From positions 62,001 through 126,000 of the forward strand of contig NZ_AGFX01000009.1 of NCBI RefSeq assembly GCF_000236805.1: 64,000 bases of DNA, in the 5' to 3' direction. Shown here piece after piece: positions 1 through 8,656 of this stretch (positions are counted from its first letter, which is position 1; each line of letters starts with the position of its first letter). Under the pieces are notes generated by a model that saw only the letters and a program-made list of their open reading frames with translations, was not told the DNA's origin and searched no databases. This stretch comes from Paenibacillus peoriae KCTC 3763 (GTDB lineage Bacteria > Bacillota > Bacilli > Paenibacillales > Paenibacillaceae). Made by a program: the position numbers and the translations under genes.

Positions 1-136
1 CCAGGCTTTCTTCATCGTATAACCGATTTCCGCTCGGATCACGTTTAACACCAGGCAGTATACCTTCCCGCTCATAATAACGAAGCGTGTAAGCAGAGAT
101 GCCTGTAATATCTGAAGCTTCCTTAATTGTGGACAT
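1..136 (-). CDS. MerR-family regulator, N-terminal part (runs off window)
   Basis: The first 45 codons of a MerR-type regulator read leftwards off the window edge. The start follows an AGGAGG-type ribosome-binding site a few bases upstream of the ATG. The visible residues are the winged helix-turn-helix: STIKEASDITGISAYTLRYY followed by EREGILPG and a basic wing ending in NRLYDEE. The pattern TLRYYEREGIL is the recognition-helix signature of the family. The effector domain lies outside the window, so the ligand cannot be stated. It is head-to-head with nothing; the AraC gene to its right is on the same strand. Confidence 0.85.
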   Translation of the reverse strand, partial: MSTIKEASDITGISAYTLRYYEREGILPGVKRDPSGNRLYDEESL

Positions 137-203
137 GTTCTTTCCTCCTGTATAAAGTAAGCTAGCGTATTTTATCGTATTTAATGTAACGCTCTTTTAC
201 CTT

Positions 204-1106
204 TCATGTATCAAAGCTTTGCTGTCGCGTCTGATTGCGGTATTGCAACGGCGTTACAGAAGATATCTTTTTGAACTGCTTGCAAAAGTAAGAAGAGTCG
301 GTAAAACCGACAAGGGATGCGATTTCCCCGACGGAGTGACGTTCTTCTGCCAGGAGTTTCATTGCTTTTTGGACCCTGATAGAGAGCAGCAATTGCAAAG
401 GGCTCAGTCCGTATTTTTTCTTTACGGAGCGAATGATATGAGCCGGATGAAAGGAATACTGGGCGGCAAGTTGGTTCAAATCGAAAGCGTCCTGATAATG
501 CGAAGAAAAATAATCGAAAATTTCCTCAGCCAATTCCTTTTCTTTTTCCTGTTCACGTAAATCACAAAAAATCGTTAATATTCTCAGAAATAACTGCTGG
601 TATTCGATCTGGGATTTTGTTGATGAATAAAACAGCTTTTCATTATGATATTTGTCAATTTTAACCTGTGAAATGCTGTCCATATAATTCTTGAGGATTT
701 CGTGCAGACTGTCGTCAATCCTTCCGTATTGGGGAAGCGAAATATAAAATACATCTTTTTTATAGTATTTTGTTTTGTTCATTTTGGAATCGACATGTGT
801 GATGGGATTATCGGAATAGAAGAAATCTCCCGTTGTATAAAAATGAACCCAGGAGAAGGTCGTATCAGAAGTACAGGCTTTGTAGCCTTTATGCAAGTTG
901 CCAGGTGTCAAAATTAAATATTGGCCGGGCTCGATCGTATATTTGCGCCCATCCTCTTCCAGATAAAGAGCTCCCGAAAAAACGAATATCAGGTCAAAGG
1001 TATGCTCAAGAACACGGCGTTCGTGAAGATCTCCTTTTCGGAACAGCGATACCCCCCCGACGATAAGATGAGGCAAAGGAGGACAACTGAAATGGATGTA
1101 TAGCAA
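204..1106 (-). CDS. AraC-family transcriptional regulator with cupin-like sensor domain
   Basis: About 300 residues. The N-terminal half is a cupin/AraC-binding type sensor (hydrophobic strands, YTIEPGQYLILTPGNLH at roughly residues 58-72). The last 100 residues are a double helix-turn-helix of the HTH_18 type: DLNQLAAQYSFHPAHIIR and the family signature IASLVGFTDSSYFCKQFKK. I place the start at a TTG at 1106 because GAGGTGG sits 5 nt upstream; a GTG 9 nt further up lies inside that site. The gene diverges from the symporter and GH127 gene and probably activates them in response to a sugar or organic acid; that link is inferred from position only. Confidence 0.85.
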   Translation of the reverse strand: MLYIHFSCPPLPHLIVGGVSLFRKGDLHERRVLEHTFDLIFVFSGALYLEEDGRKYTIEPGQYLILTPGNLHKGYKACTSDTTFSWVHFYTTGDFFYSDNPITHVDSKMNKTKYYKKDVFYISLPQYGRIDDSLHEILKNYMDSISQVKIDKYHNEKLFYSSTKSQIEYQQLFLRILTIFCDLREQEKEKELAEEIFDYFSSHYQDAFDLNQLAAQYSFHPAHIIRSVKKKYGLSPLQLLLSIRVQKAMKLLAEERHSVGEIASLVGFTDSSYFCKQFKKISSVTPLQYRNQTRQQSFDT

Positions 1107-1231
1107 TTCTGCCACCTCGAATCAATTTTATTATATAAACCATAGCATAGAAACATCGGAATCATCAATAAATTCAAAAATCAGGCTGGAAATAAGTGTG
1201 ATATTCACGAATCAAAAAAATTAAAATGATA

Positions 1232-1264
1232 ATAATGTTATATTTTTAAAGCTAATAACATTAT
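1232..1264. promoter_or_regulatory. Inverted repeat in araC/symporter intergenic region
   Basis: ATAATGTTAT and its exact reverse complement ATAACATTAT are separated by 13 bp of AT-rich DNA. It lies in the 300-bp gap between the divergent AraC regulator and the symporter operon, where an operator is expected. Apart from this and the cre-like site at 1343, I see no gene in the gap. Assignment to the AraC protein is inference. Confidence 0.4.
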
Positions 1265-1342
1265 ATTTTTGGTTTATTTTAATGATTTTAATCCCCCTCT
1301 CAGGGTGTCATACTTATATCAATAAGTCGGTCCGCTTAAAAA

Positions 1343-1356
1343 GTATAGCGCTTTCA
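1343..1356 (+). promoter_or_regulatory. cre-like (CcpA) half-good site
   Basis: GTATAGCGCTTTCA shares the core and right half AGCGCTTTCA with the Bacillus catabolite-responsive element, but the left arm is poor. It lies about 55 nt upstream of the symporter start, so carbon catabolite control of the operon is plausible but weakly supported. Confidence 0.3.
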
Positions 1357-1410
1357 TTCAGTCGACGGAATGGGCCATTCATTTCATAATTTACCCGGGG
1401 GGGAAGAAGG

Positions 1411-2643
1411 GTGCAAGTCTTAAAAAACTATAAATTCTCGATTATACTGTTGGCTGGTGTTTTAGTGGGCGCAATCGCTGGCACGATTATGGGTGAAAAA
1501 TCCGCAGTCCTGCAGCCCTTTGCAGATGTTTTTCTGAACATGGTATTTGTGATCATTGTGCCGCTGGTGTTTGTGTCCATAGCCGGTTCTATAGCGAGCA
1601 TGACCAATTTGAAAAAGCTGGGGAAAATATTGGGCATTTTCTTTTTGGTGGTGGTGGTTACAGGCATCATTACAGCTGTTTTGGCATTGATCATCGGTTT
1701 GATCTTTAATCCGGCCCTGAACGCTGAGGTTAGCTTTGGGAAGGCTGTTCAGGATCAGGCGGCTGCTTCGCTGGATATTGTCGGCTTGATAACTGTAAGC
1801 GATTTCGTTGAATTGTTGTCCTTAAAGCATATGATGGCCTTGATTGTTTTTGCAATCCTGTTTGGAATTTCCGTAAGCTCCATTGGAGAAGAGGGAGCTC
1901 CGGTTTCCAAATTGCTTAATAGTTTATCCTCTGTGTTGAATAAAATCGTTTCCATTGTTATGTATTACGCTCCTGTGGGCATTGCCTGCTATTTCGCGAC
2001 ACTGATCGGCAAGGTAGGCAATCAAATTGTCTGGTCCGTTGCCCGGGCATCCATTATTTACGTGGCATTTTGTATATTGTTTTTCATTCTGTTCTCCTTT
2101 TTGGCCACTTATTTTGGCGGAGGTAAAACCGGAATCAAGCGTTTTTGGAAAAATATATGGCTGCCACTGACCACGGCGATGGGAACTTGCAGCAGTACGG
2201 CTTGTATCCCTGTGAACAGATTGGCCGTGAAGCAAATGGGCATTCCCGATGAAATCGGCGACATTATCGTTCCGCTTGGCGCAAGCATGCACAAAAATGG
2301 TGTAGTCGCCGTTCAAATGATCAAAATTATTTTCTTGTTCGGGATTTTTAATATGACGATGGGTACGGGAGATATGGTAAAGGCCGTTCTGGTAGCTTTG
2401 ATAAGCGGAATTATTGTGGGTACGATTCCCAGCGGTGGATTCATTGGGGAACTATTCATCTGTACCGCCTTCGGCTTTCCGATGGAAGCGGTTCCGATCC
2501 TGGTTATTATGGGAACGATTACAGACCCGCTTTGCACTATGGTGAATGTAACCGGCGATCCGGCCATTAGCATGGTGATTTCACGGATCATCGAAGGCAA
2601 GAACTGGATCAAACAAAAAATAGGCGCTGTGACACAGGCGTAA
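1411..2643 (+). CDS. Dicarboxylate/amino acid:cation symporter (DAACS family)
   Basis: A 410-residue polytopic membrane protein that imports a dicarboxylate or amino acid with Na+ or H+. The start is GTG behind a purine-rich GGGGGGAAGAAGG. Family hallmarks are visible: the hairpin-1 serine-rich stretch TTAMGTCSSTACIPV (about residues 252-266), PLGASMHKNG following it, the unwound transmembrane-7 motif NMTMGTGD (compare NMDGT), and a hairpin-2 region around PSGGFIGE. Many hydrophobic segments of about 20 residues fill the rest. It ends 22 bp before the GH127 gene, suggesting one operon. The exact substrate cannot be read; members include GltP, DctA and SstT-like carriers. Confidence 0.87.
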   Translation: MQVLKNYKFSIILLAGVLVGAIAGTIMGEKSAVLQPFADVFLNMVFVIIVPLVFVSIAGSIASMTNLKKLGKILGIFFLVVVVTGIITAVLALIIGLIFNPALNAEVSFGKAVQDQAAASLDIVGLITVSDFVELLSLKHMMALIVFAILFGISVSSIGEEGAPVSKLLNSLSSVLNKIVSIVMYYAPVGIACYFATLIGKVGNQIVWSVARASIIYVAFCILFFILFSFLATYFGGGKTGIKRFWKNIWLPLTTAMGTCSSTACIPVNRLAVKQMGIPDEIGDIIVPLGASMHKNGVVAVQMIKIIFLFGIFNMTMGTGDMVKAVLVALISGIIVGTIPSGGFIGELFICTAFGFPMEAVPILVIMGTITDPLCTMVNVTGDPAISMVISRIIEGKNWIKQKIGAVTQA

Positions 2644-2665
2644 AGTACAGAGAGGCGGATGGGAG

Positions 2666-4969
2666 ATGGAAGTGGGGAAAAACGCCGTCGGTTCGGCAAC
2701 CGCGAAAGAATTAACGGAACTGGACGGCAATGCGATTTATTTGGGAAACTTAAATACGGTAGAAGCCGATTTGAAGCTTCCGCTGAAGGGGAAGTATGGT
2801 TCTTCCGTTCAATGGGAATCGAAAGAGACTCTATTTATAAGTCATACAGGCAAGGTTACCAGACCTACCTTTGGGGTGGGGAACCGGAAAGTTGTTCTTG
2901 TCGCAACGTTGACATATGAAGGAGAGGTAACCCGCAAGACATTTGAAGCAACGGTTCTCCAGGAAGAATATAAAGCAAAGATCGTTGCGGTAAACCCACT
3001 GACCGTGCGCACGCAAGTTGGGGAACAGCCGGAACTGCCAACCGTCGTCATTGTAAAAAATGATACCGGAAGCTATACAGTAAGCCAGGTTTGCTGGGAC
3101 CCGCTCAAAGAGGAGGCTTATCGGCAATCAGGATTTTTTTCACTCCACGGTAAAGTGGAAGAAAGTGCTTTGAAGGCTTTAGTCACCATTCAAGTGGTGG
3201 ATAAGGTTGAGGAAACAACGGATCACGCCAAGCGGGTGAAGGAATTTAAGGGCCAAAAGGTAAGCCTGGAAAGAGAAAGTGAATTTGAAGCAGCTATGAA
3301 CCGTTTCCTGCAGTTTGTACGGTCAGTGAATGATGACCAGATGCTGTATAATTTTAGAGAGGCAGCCGCCATCGACACCAAAGGAGCACAGCCAATGACG
3401 GGGTGGGACGCTCCAGAATGCAATCTGAAGGGGCATACCACTGGACACTATCTTTCTGCGCTGGCGCTTGCTTATAATGCCACGGAGGATTCTGCGCTAC
3501 TGGGGAAAATTCAATACATGGTTGTAGAATTGGGCAAATGCCAAACAGCCCTGTCGGAACAGGCGGGCTATGGCCGGGGGTTCCTGAGCGCGTATTCGGA
3601 AGAACAGTTTAATCTTCTGGAGCAGTACACAACTTATCCGGAAATATGGGCTCCTTACTATACGTTGCACAAGATTATGGCCGGTCTGCTAGATTGCTAC
3701 CAGCTTGCGGGCCAGAGGGAAGCTTTGGATATTTGCGATAAGCTGGGTCATTGGCTTCACAACCGACTAGGCCGGCTTCCGAGAGAGCAGCTTCATAAAA
3801 TGTGGTCATTGTATATCGCCGGGGAATTTGGGGGTATGAATGAGGTATTGGCCAAATTATATGCGATCACCGGCAATAAAAATTATTTGATGACAGCGAA
3901 ATATTTTGACAATGAAAAGCTGTTCCTTCCGATGAAGGAGAATGTGGACACGCTGGGAAATACGCATGCCAATCAGCACATTCCGCAGGTGATTGGGGCC
4001 TTGAAGCTGTTTGAGGTTGCGGGGGATGAGGCTTATTTCAATATCGCAGAGAACTTCTGGACGATGGTGACACAAAGTCATATTTATCCTATCGGGGGCA
4101 CCGGAGAGACGGAAATGTTCAGAGAGCCGGACGCCATTGCTGGTTTTCTCACCGATAAAACGGCAGAAACCTGTGCGAGCTATAATATGTTGAAGCTGAC
4201 CAAAGAGCTTTTTCAGTTTAACCCGCGCAAAACGTATATGGATTATTATGAGAAGGCGCTTTATAACCATATTCTTGCCTCAGAGAATAGCCAAAAAGCG
4301 GAGGGGGGCAGCACCTACTTTATGCCACTGGCACCTGGATCTATCAAGAAATTCGATACACATGAAAATACCTGCTGTCATGGAACCGGTCTGGAAAATC
4401 ATTTTAAATACCAGGAAGCCATCTATTTTCATGATGAAGACAGGCTGTATGTGAACTTATATATTCCCTCTCGACTGGATTGGAGCGATCAGGGGCTGAG
4501 TCTGGTGCAGAAGCGGGATAGTGACGGCTTGGAGACGGTCCGCTTTTATATTGAGGGCGTTCCCGAAACGACCCTTATGTTCAGAATTCCCGATTGGATA
4601 TCAGAGCCTGTTCAAGTAAAGATAAACGGAGAGCCTTGTCGCGATCTGGAGTATGAAGACGGATATTTAAAGCTGCGCAAAGTATGGAAAAAGGATGAAA
4701 TCGAGCTGACGCTGCCCTGCTCCTTGAGACTGGCTGACGCTCCCGATGACCACACCCTTAAAAGTCTCGCTTATGGACCCTATGTACTGGCGGCAATAAG
4801 CGGAGAACAGGATTATATCTCCTGGACATACAGTGAACAAGAATTTCTGAAACAAATCATTCAACAAAAGGATAGTCCTTTGACATTTGTTTTGGATAGC
4901 ATCAAGTTTGTTCCCCTGTACCAAATTCAGGATCAAAGTTATCATGTGTATTTTAAACTTAGCCGCTGA
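2666..4969 (+). CDS. Glycoside hydrolase family 127/146, beta-L-arabinofuranosidase-like
   Basis: A 767-residue enzyme predicted to release L-arabinofuranose from plant arabinan, extensin or arabinoxylan oligosaccharides. There is no signal peptide, so it probably works in the cytoplasm. Residues about 20-110 form an atrophied bacterial Ig-like domain (VQWESKETLFIS, GKVTRPTFGVG). The (alpha/alpha)6 catalytic part follows, with GWDAPECNLKGHTTGHYLSA and WAPYYTLHKIMAGLLD. The zinc/nucleophile set known from the characterised family member is present: Glu501 and Cys503 in ETCASYN, Cys570 and Cys571 in TCCHGTG. The start at 2666 has AGAGGCGG 7 nt upstream; an ATG at 2659 is out of frame. It shares an operon with the symporter and is followed by a terminator. 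Confidence 0.88.
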   Translation: MEVGKNAVGSATAKELTELDGNAIYLGNLNTVEADLKLPLKGKYGSSVQWESKETLFISHTGKVTRPTFGVGNRKVVLVATLTYEGEVTRKTFEATVLQEEYKAKIVAVNPLTVRTQVGEQPELPTVVIVKNDTGSYTVSQVCWDPLKEEAYRQSGFFSLHGKVEESALKALVTIQVVDKVEETTDHAKRVKEFKGQKVSLERESEFEAAMNRFLQFVRSVNDDQMLYNFREAAAIDTKGAQPMTGWDAPECNLKGHTTGHYLSALALAYNATEDSALLGKIQYMVVELGKCQTALSEQAGYGRGFLSAYSEEQFNLLEQYTTYPEIWAPYYTLHKIMAGLLDCYQLAGQREALDICDKLGHWLHNRLGRLPREQLHKMWSLYIAGEFGGMNEVLAKLYAITGNKNYLMTAKYFDNEKLFLPMKENVDTLGNTHANQHIPQVIGALKLFEVAGDEAYFNIAENFWTMVTQSHIYPIGGTGETEMFREPDAIAGFLTDKTAETCASYNMLKLTKELFQFNPRKTYMDYYEKALYNHILASENSQKAEGGSTYFMPLAPGSIKKFDTHENTCCHGTGLENHFKYQEAIYFHDEDRLYVNLYIPSRLDWSDQGLSLVQKRDSDGLETVRFYIEGVPETTLMFRIPDWISEPVQVKINGEPCRDLEYEDGYLKLRKVWKKDEIELTLPCSLRLADAPDDHTLKSLAYGPYVLAAISGEQDYISWTYSEQEFLKQIIQQKDSPLTFVLDSIKFVPLYQIQDQSYHVYFKLSR

Positions 4970-4991
4970 TTACCTAACATATACGCATAAG

Positions 4992-5018
4992 AAGTCGCCA
5001 TATTGGCGGCTTTTTTGT
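4992..5018 (+). terminator. Rho-independent terminator after GH127 gene
   Basis: AAGTCGCCA pairs with TTGGCGGCTT over a 3-nt loop (9 bp, one G-U), followed by six T residues. A near-identical terminator with the same flank occurs at 17361-17386. Confidence 0.85.
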
Positions 5019-5071
5019 TTTAACGATATAAGTTCTTACCCCGAGCTGTGAACAAGAATTTTTATAACCGA

Positions 5072-5087
5072 TTAGATGTCTATCTAA
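5072..5087. promoter_or_regulatory. 16-bp palindrome, candidate TetR operator
   Basis: TTAGATGTCTATCTAA is a perfect 6+6 inverted repeat. A good ribosome-binding site (AAAGGAG) and an ATG at 5102 follow, but that frame closes after 26 codons inside the antisense end of the TetR gene. It looks like the promoter/start of a lost target gene of the adjacent TetR regulator. Confidence 0.4.
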
Positions 5088-5130
5088 AAAAGGAGCGAAC
5101 TATGGAAATTAGGGAATCGTTGATGGAGAG

Positions 5131-5679
5131 CTATTCACATATTCTTTCTAATAGTGTCCCCAATTGTTCCGCTAATACTTGATGGGTTACAGGTCTTTCA
5201 TTGGTAAACCACCATTCGACCACTCCTACATACGAAGATGCCAGAAATTGAACGACAAGATCTTTATTTAATTCAAAGTTTCTTCCTTGGGTATTATCAA
5301 CTTCATTTTGAAACTCTCCTACAAGAAATTCCAGGAACCGATTGCGGAAAAACGGAGCCCCTTTACTCGCCAGCATCAAAGAGAAGAATGAGTAATTACT
5401 TTCAAAGTATTCCGTCCAAATTAGAGAGCCCTTTACAAAATCCACTTCAGCCGGAGCTTTGCATCTTTTACGAAGTTCATTAATGTGCGTCTCTATCAGT
5501 TTGTCCAGCAAATCGTATTTATCCATATAATGCAGATAGATCGTTCCACGGCTGACATTAGCTCTGTCCGAGAGATCCTGGATTGTAATATCATCAAAAT
5601 TTTTCTCAGCCATCAGTTCAATGACTGCTGTTTTTAACGCTTCCTGTGTTTTAAGTATTCTTCTATCGACTTTAGACAT
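5131..5679 (-). CDS. TetR/AcrR-family transcriptional regulator
   Basis: About 182 residues. The N-terminal helix-turn-helix is clear: ITIQDLSDRANVSRGTIYLHYMDKYDLLDKLI (positions about 30-61), with a helical ligand-binding half behind it (YFESNYSFFSLML, VGVVEWWF). I choose the ATG at 5679 (SD GGTGAG about 4 nt upstream) over a TTG 33 nt further upstream. It belongs to the same subfamily as the broken TetR gene at 57845-58374. No intact divergent target gene is present; the palindrome at 5072 downstream may mark a former one. Confidence 0.85.
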   Translation of the reverse strand: MSKVDRRILKTQEALKTAVIELMAEKNFDDITIQDLSDRANVSRGTIYLHYMDKYDLLDKLIETHINELRKRCKAPAEVDFVKGSLIWTEYFESNYSFFSLMLASKGAPFFRNRFLEFLVGEFQNEVDNTQGRNFELNKDLVVQFLASSYVGVVEWWFTNERPVTHQVLAEQLGTLLERICE

Positions 5680-5828
5680 TTTGCTCACCGGACTTTCTTT
5701 AATAATTAACAAATTTACAGTATTAGTTCACCAATTGACAAATCCATTAGAATTGACAATTGCTTGTAATGTGTACTCATTTATAATTATATACAGATGT
5801 CCAGTAATGCATCAATATAGATATCCAT

Positions 5829-7220
5829 TCATTCGAGGCTCTGCCTTAAAATCTCCAATCCTCTTCTTAATTCCTCTAAAGAACTAGTGGATGAAAGGGC
5901 TATTCTTAGATAGTTCTCTTCCGCATTCCCCCCGCTCAGAAAGCGATTGGAATGAAATACACGAATCCCTTTTTCCAGGAAAAAGCCTTCAGAATAAGTT
6001 TCATGCATAACTTTTGGTAAAGGAATCCATCGATAAAAACTCAGTGGATGTCCCCTGTGGAGAGTATTTGGGAAGAATTCAGCAAATAACTGGTTGGCCG
6101 TCTCGGCCAGCTGTTTTTTCTCTGCAACAATCGTATTCGCTTTTCCTGACAAAATCAGCTCGGTTATGATCTCTGCGTCCAAAGAGGATGTCTTGACGTT
6201 GACATTGTATATGGCCTTCATCATTGTGTCTTTGAATGCTTCGTTAAACACGATATAGGCCACTCGAAGACCTGAGCAGATGGATTTGGCGGTGCTACAA
6301 ATATAAACCGTTTGTTCAGGGAGCAGCTGATACATCGGCTGACCATAATGATCTATAATGCCCGCTGACAAAAAGGCATGAATATCGTCTTCAATCAGGA
6401 TCAAACGATGTTTTTGAATGACCTGAGCTAATTCTTTTTTTCGCTTTTCCGGAATTATAATGGTCGTGGGATTAGCGCAGGAAGGCATCAAAAACACACC
6501 ATGTAAATTCGATTGAGAACATTGATCTTCCAAAGCTTCGGGTAACATACCACACTCATCACTGAGGACAGGGACTAGTTTGATACGAAACATTTTGGAG
6601 ACTTCAATAAAATTGGCATATGTATACAGATCAACCGCAATTCGATCCCCGGGTTCAAACAGTGCAAAGAGTGTAATAGCTAATGCATTTTGCGCTCCCG
6701 AAACGATGGCCATATGTTCAGTATCGGCCTGGATGCCAAAAGCCTTCATCCAATTGAGTGCAGCCAGTTTCTGATGCGGAATACCTGCAGGATCATTGTA
6801 ATTTAATAGCTGCTCCAGATAACTTTTCTCCACTACGCTTTTTACGGTCTCAGCAACCAGATCATTGGTTTGCTCAAATGAGGCAACAAAGCCAAGATCA
6901 ATATATACATTTGAAGATGGATCTTTTGAAATGGTGACCGACCGAGCCGCGTTGGCTGAAACAAAGGTACCGCTTCCGGTCACGCCATGAATTAAACCTT
7001 TAAGTTCGCAAAGCTTGTATGCGCGTGTAATCGTTGTGAAGTTCACATCCAAAAAGTCGGCCAGCTCCCGCTGAGGGGGAAGTTTTGTACCCGGAGCCAA
7101 AAATCCGTGTCTGATGTCATGTTCCAGCAATAGGGCGAGAGAGCGATAAAGCGGTCGTTGCAATCTATCCTTGTCAGGTTTCCACGACATCGGATAATGT
7201 TCAAACGAATTAAATGGCAT
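5829..7220 (-). CDS. MocR/PdxR-type regulator (GntR DNA-binding domain fused to PLP aminotransferase domain)
   Basis: About 463 residues. Residues about 20-85 are a GntR winged helix (PLYRSLALLLEHDIRHGFL, LPPQRELADFLDVNFTTITR). The rest is an aminotransferase class I/II fold: IVSGAQNALAITLFALFEPGD, a NPTTIIIP turn and the lysine-containing STAKSICSGLRVAY that should bind pyridoxal phosphate. The ATG at 7220 is preferred because GAGGTG lies 5 nt upstream. It diverges from azlCD across a gap holding a perfect inverted repeat, so it very likely controls export of branched-chain or related amino acids. MocR proteins usually activate; whether it does so here is inference. Confidence 0.9.
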   Translation of the reverse strand: MPFNSFEHYPMSWKPDKDRLQRPLYRSLALLLEHDIRHGFLAPGTKLPPQRELADFLDVNFTTITRAYKLCELKGLIHGVTGSGTFVSANAARSVTISKDPSSNVYIDLGFVASFEQTNDLVAETVKSVVEKSYLEQLLNYNDPAGIPHQKLAALNWMKAFGIQADTEHMAIVSGAQNALAITLFALFEPGDRIAVDLYTYANFIEVSKMFRIKLVPVLSDECGMLPEALEDQCSQSNLHGVFLMPSCANPTTIIIPEKRKKELAQVIQKHRLILIEDDIHAFLSAGIIDHYGQPMYQLLPEQTVYICSTAKSICSGLRVAYIVFNEAFKDTMMKAIYNVNVKTSSLDAEIITELILSGKANTIVAEKKQLAETANQLFAEFFPNTLHRGHPLSFYRWIPLPKVMHETYSEGFFLEKGIRVFHSNRFLSGGNAEENYLRIALSSTSSLEELRRGLEILRQSLE

Positions 7221-7242
7221 AGTACACCTCACAATATTGTAG

Positions 7243-7272
7243 TCCATACAATTGTACCATTGATTGTATGGA
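7243..7272. promoter_or_regulatory. Operator candidate for the MocR regulator
   Basis: TCCATACAAT and its exact complement ATTGTATGGA enclose 10 bp. Within and beside it the hexamer ATTGTA occurs three times in direct orientation (7236, 7251, 7263). It is centred between the divergent mocR-type gene and azlC, about 55 bp from azlC. Confidence 0.6.
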
Positions 7273-7326
7273 TTCACATCGCTAAACTAACAAAGAAAGT
7301 AATCTTGTCAAGGAGATGTAGCAACC

Positions 7327-8058
7327 ATGATACACAGAAGTAAGCTTCAATTGGCCTTTAAATCAGCTTTCCCTCCCACACTCCCCATACTGGCTGGATT
7401 CTTGTTTCTAGGGATTGCCTACGGCATTCTTATGAATATATCTGGCTTTGGTGCGGGGTATGCGATCCTTATGGCCCTATTTATTTTTGCCGGATCAATG
7501 GAATTTGTTGCAGTGCATTTACTGCTCGGTCCGTTCAATCCACTAGATGCCCTGCTAATGACCTTAATGGTGAACGCCCGCCATTTATTTTATGGCATAT
7601 CCATGCTTGAAAAATATAGAGGCACCGGATTCAAAAAGTTTTATCTGATTTTCGGACTATGTGATGAATCGTTTTCAATTAATTACACGGCAAACATCCC
7701 CAAAGAAGTGGATAAGGGATGGTACATGTTTTTTGTAACCCTGCTTAATCACAGCTACTGGGTACTTGGCGCTGCCATTGGTGGAATTTTCGGATCACTG
7801 GTGCGCATTAATATGGAGGGGCTTGAGTTTGTGATGACGGCGCTTTTTGTTGTGATCTTTATTGAACAATGGATGAAAGAGAGTACACATCACAGTGCAT
7901 TGTTGGGTTTGGGAATATCGATCCTTTGCCTGCTTATTTTTAACAGCGAAAATTTCATCGTTCCATCCATGATCGGTCTTCTCATCGTGCTCTCCTTAAT
8001 GAGAAAATCACTAGATAGAAAGACAGGTGAGAAACATGATGTCCAAGACTTTGCTTGA
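7327..8058 (+). CDS. azlC: AzlC-family amino acid exporter, large subunit
   Basis: 243 residues with an N-terminal [18 protein letters not shown] and multiple hydrophobic helices. The AzlC signature region is visible: [37 protein letters not shown]. AzlC with AzlD forms an exporter of branched-chain amino acids or analogues such as azaleucine. A good AAGGAG site precedes the ATG. The gene overlaps azlD by 23 nt, implying translational coupling, and diverges from a MocR-type regulator that presumably senses an amino acid or its aldimine. Confidence 0.9.
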   Translation: MIHRSKLQLAFKSAFPPTLPILAGFLFLGIAYGILMNISGFGAGYAILMALFIFAGSMEFVAVHLLLGPFNPLDALLMTLMVNARHLFYGISMLEKYRGTGFKKFYLIFGLCDESFSINYTANIPKEVDKGWYMFFVTLLNHSYWVLGAAIGGIFGSLVRINMEGLEFVMTALFVVIFIEQWMKESTHHSALLGLGISILCLLIFNSENFIVPSMIGLLIVLSLMRKSLDRKTGEKHDVQDFA

Positions 8059-8371
8059 GAACATCATAACTATAGGGATGGTCGTCTTGGGAACGATGAT
8101 GACCCGATTCATTCCATTTATTTTGTTCCCTTCGGGGCGTCCCACACCCAAATATGTGCAGTATCTCGGCAAAGTGCTTCCCTCGGCAGCTTTAGGACTA
8201 CTGGTCATTTACAGCGTTAAGGATGTTACTTTTTTCTCTGGGTCTCATGGTGTGCCCGAATTGATTTCCATTGTCGTCATTATTATGCTCCATCTCTGGC
8301 GAAGAAACATGTTGATATCCATTGCTGGCGGTACACTGCTCTATATGTTCCTGGTCCAATTTGTACTCTAA
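8036..8371 (+). CDS. azlD: AzlD-family small membrane subunit
   Basis: 111 residues from the ATG at 8036, which has AGGTGA 6 nt upstream inside the azlC end; a GTG at 8027 is possible but lacks a site. Four hydrophobic helices and the AzlD-type pattern [13 protein letters not shown]...[20 protein letters not shown] mark the family. It is the partner of AzlC; both are needed for export. Confidence 0.88.
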   Translation: MMSKTLLENIITIGMVVLGTMMTRFIPFILFPSGRPTPKYVQYLGKVLPSAALGLLVIYSVKDVTFFSGSHGVPELISIVVIIMLHLWRRNMLISIAGGTLLYMFLVQFVL

Positions 8372-8421
8372 AAGCATCTATTATTTCTAAAATAACTTGT
8401 GTCTTCCAAGGAGCAGGACCA

Positions 8422-8466
8422 ATGGCCGAGATCAACTCTCATGTGTATTTTAAACTTACCCGTTGA
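8422..8466 (+). pseudogene. C-terminal relic of a second GH127-like gene
   Basis: The reading frame MAEINSHVYFKLTR ends in TGA and matches the last residues of the GH127 gene upstream (YHVYFKLSR stop). The DNA at 8439-8472 matches 4942-4975 with two differences over 34 nt, continuing past the stop. The rest of the gene is absent. Nothing else coding is seen between 8372 and 8656. Confidence 0.55.
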
Positions 8467-8487
8467 TTACCTTTGTTAAAAAAAATG

Positions 8488-8530
8488 AAAAAGGCTGCTT
8501 GCTCCTTTTTAAAAAAGCAAGTAGCCTTTT
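8488..8530 (+). terminator. Rho-independent terminator after azlCD/relic
   Basis: AAAAGGCTGCTTGC pairs with GCAAGTAGCCTTTT, with one bulged base, and ends in a T-rich tract. The AAAA arm makes it work in both directions, so it may also stop the pectate lyase transcript coming from the right. Confidence 0.75.
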
Positions 8531-8656
8531 GTTGTTTACCAGCTTATCTGTTCGCTCACGAACTCTAATGTGGCGTGGCATCGAACATCGATGACATTGA
8601 AGCGAGTACACAACAGATGTACCGATTTAGAGAGCTACGGTTAGCGAAATGCTAGA

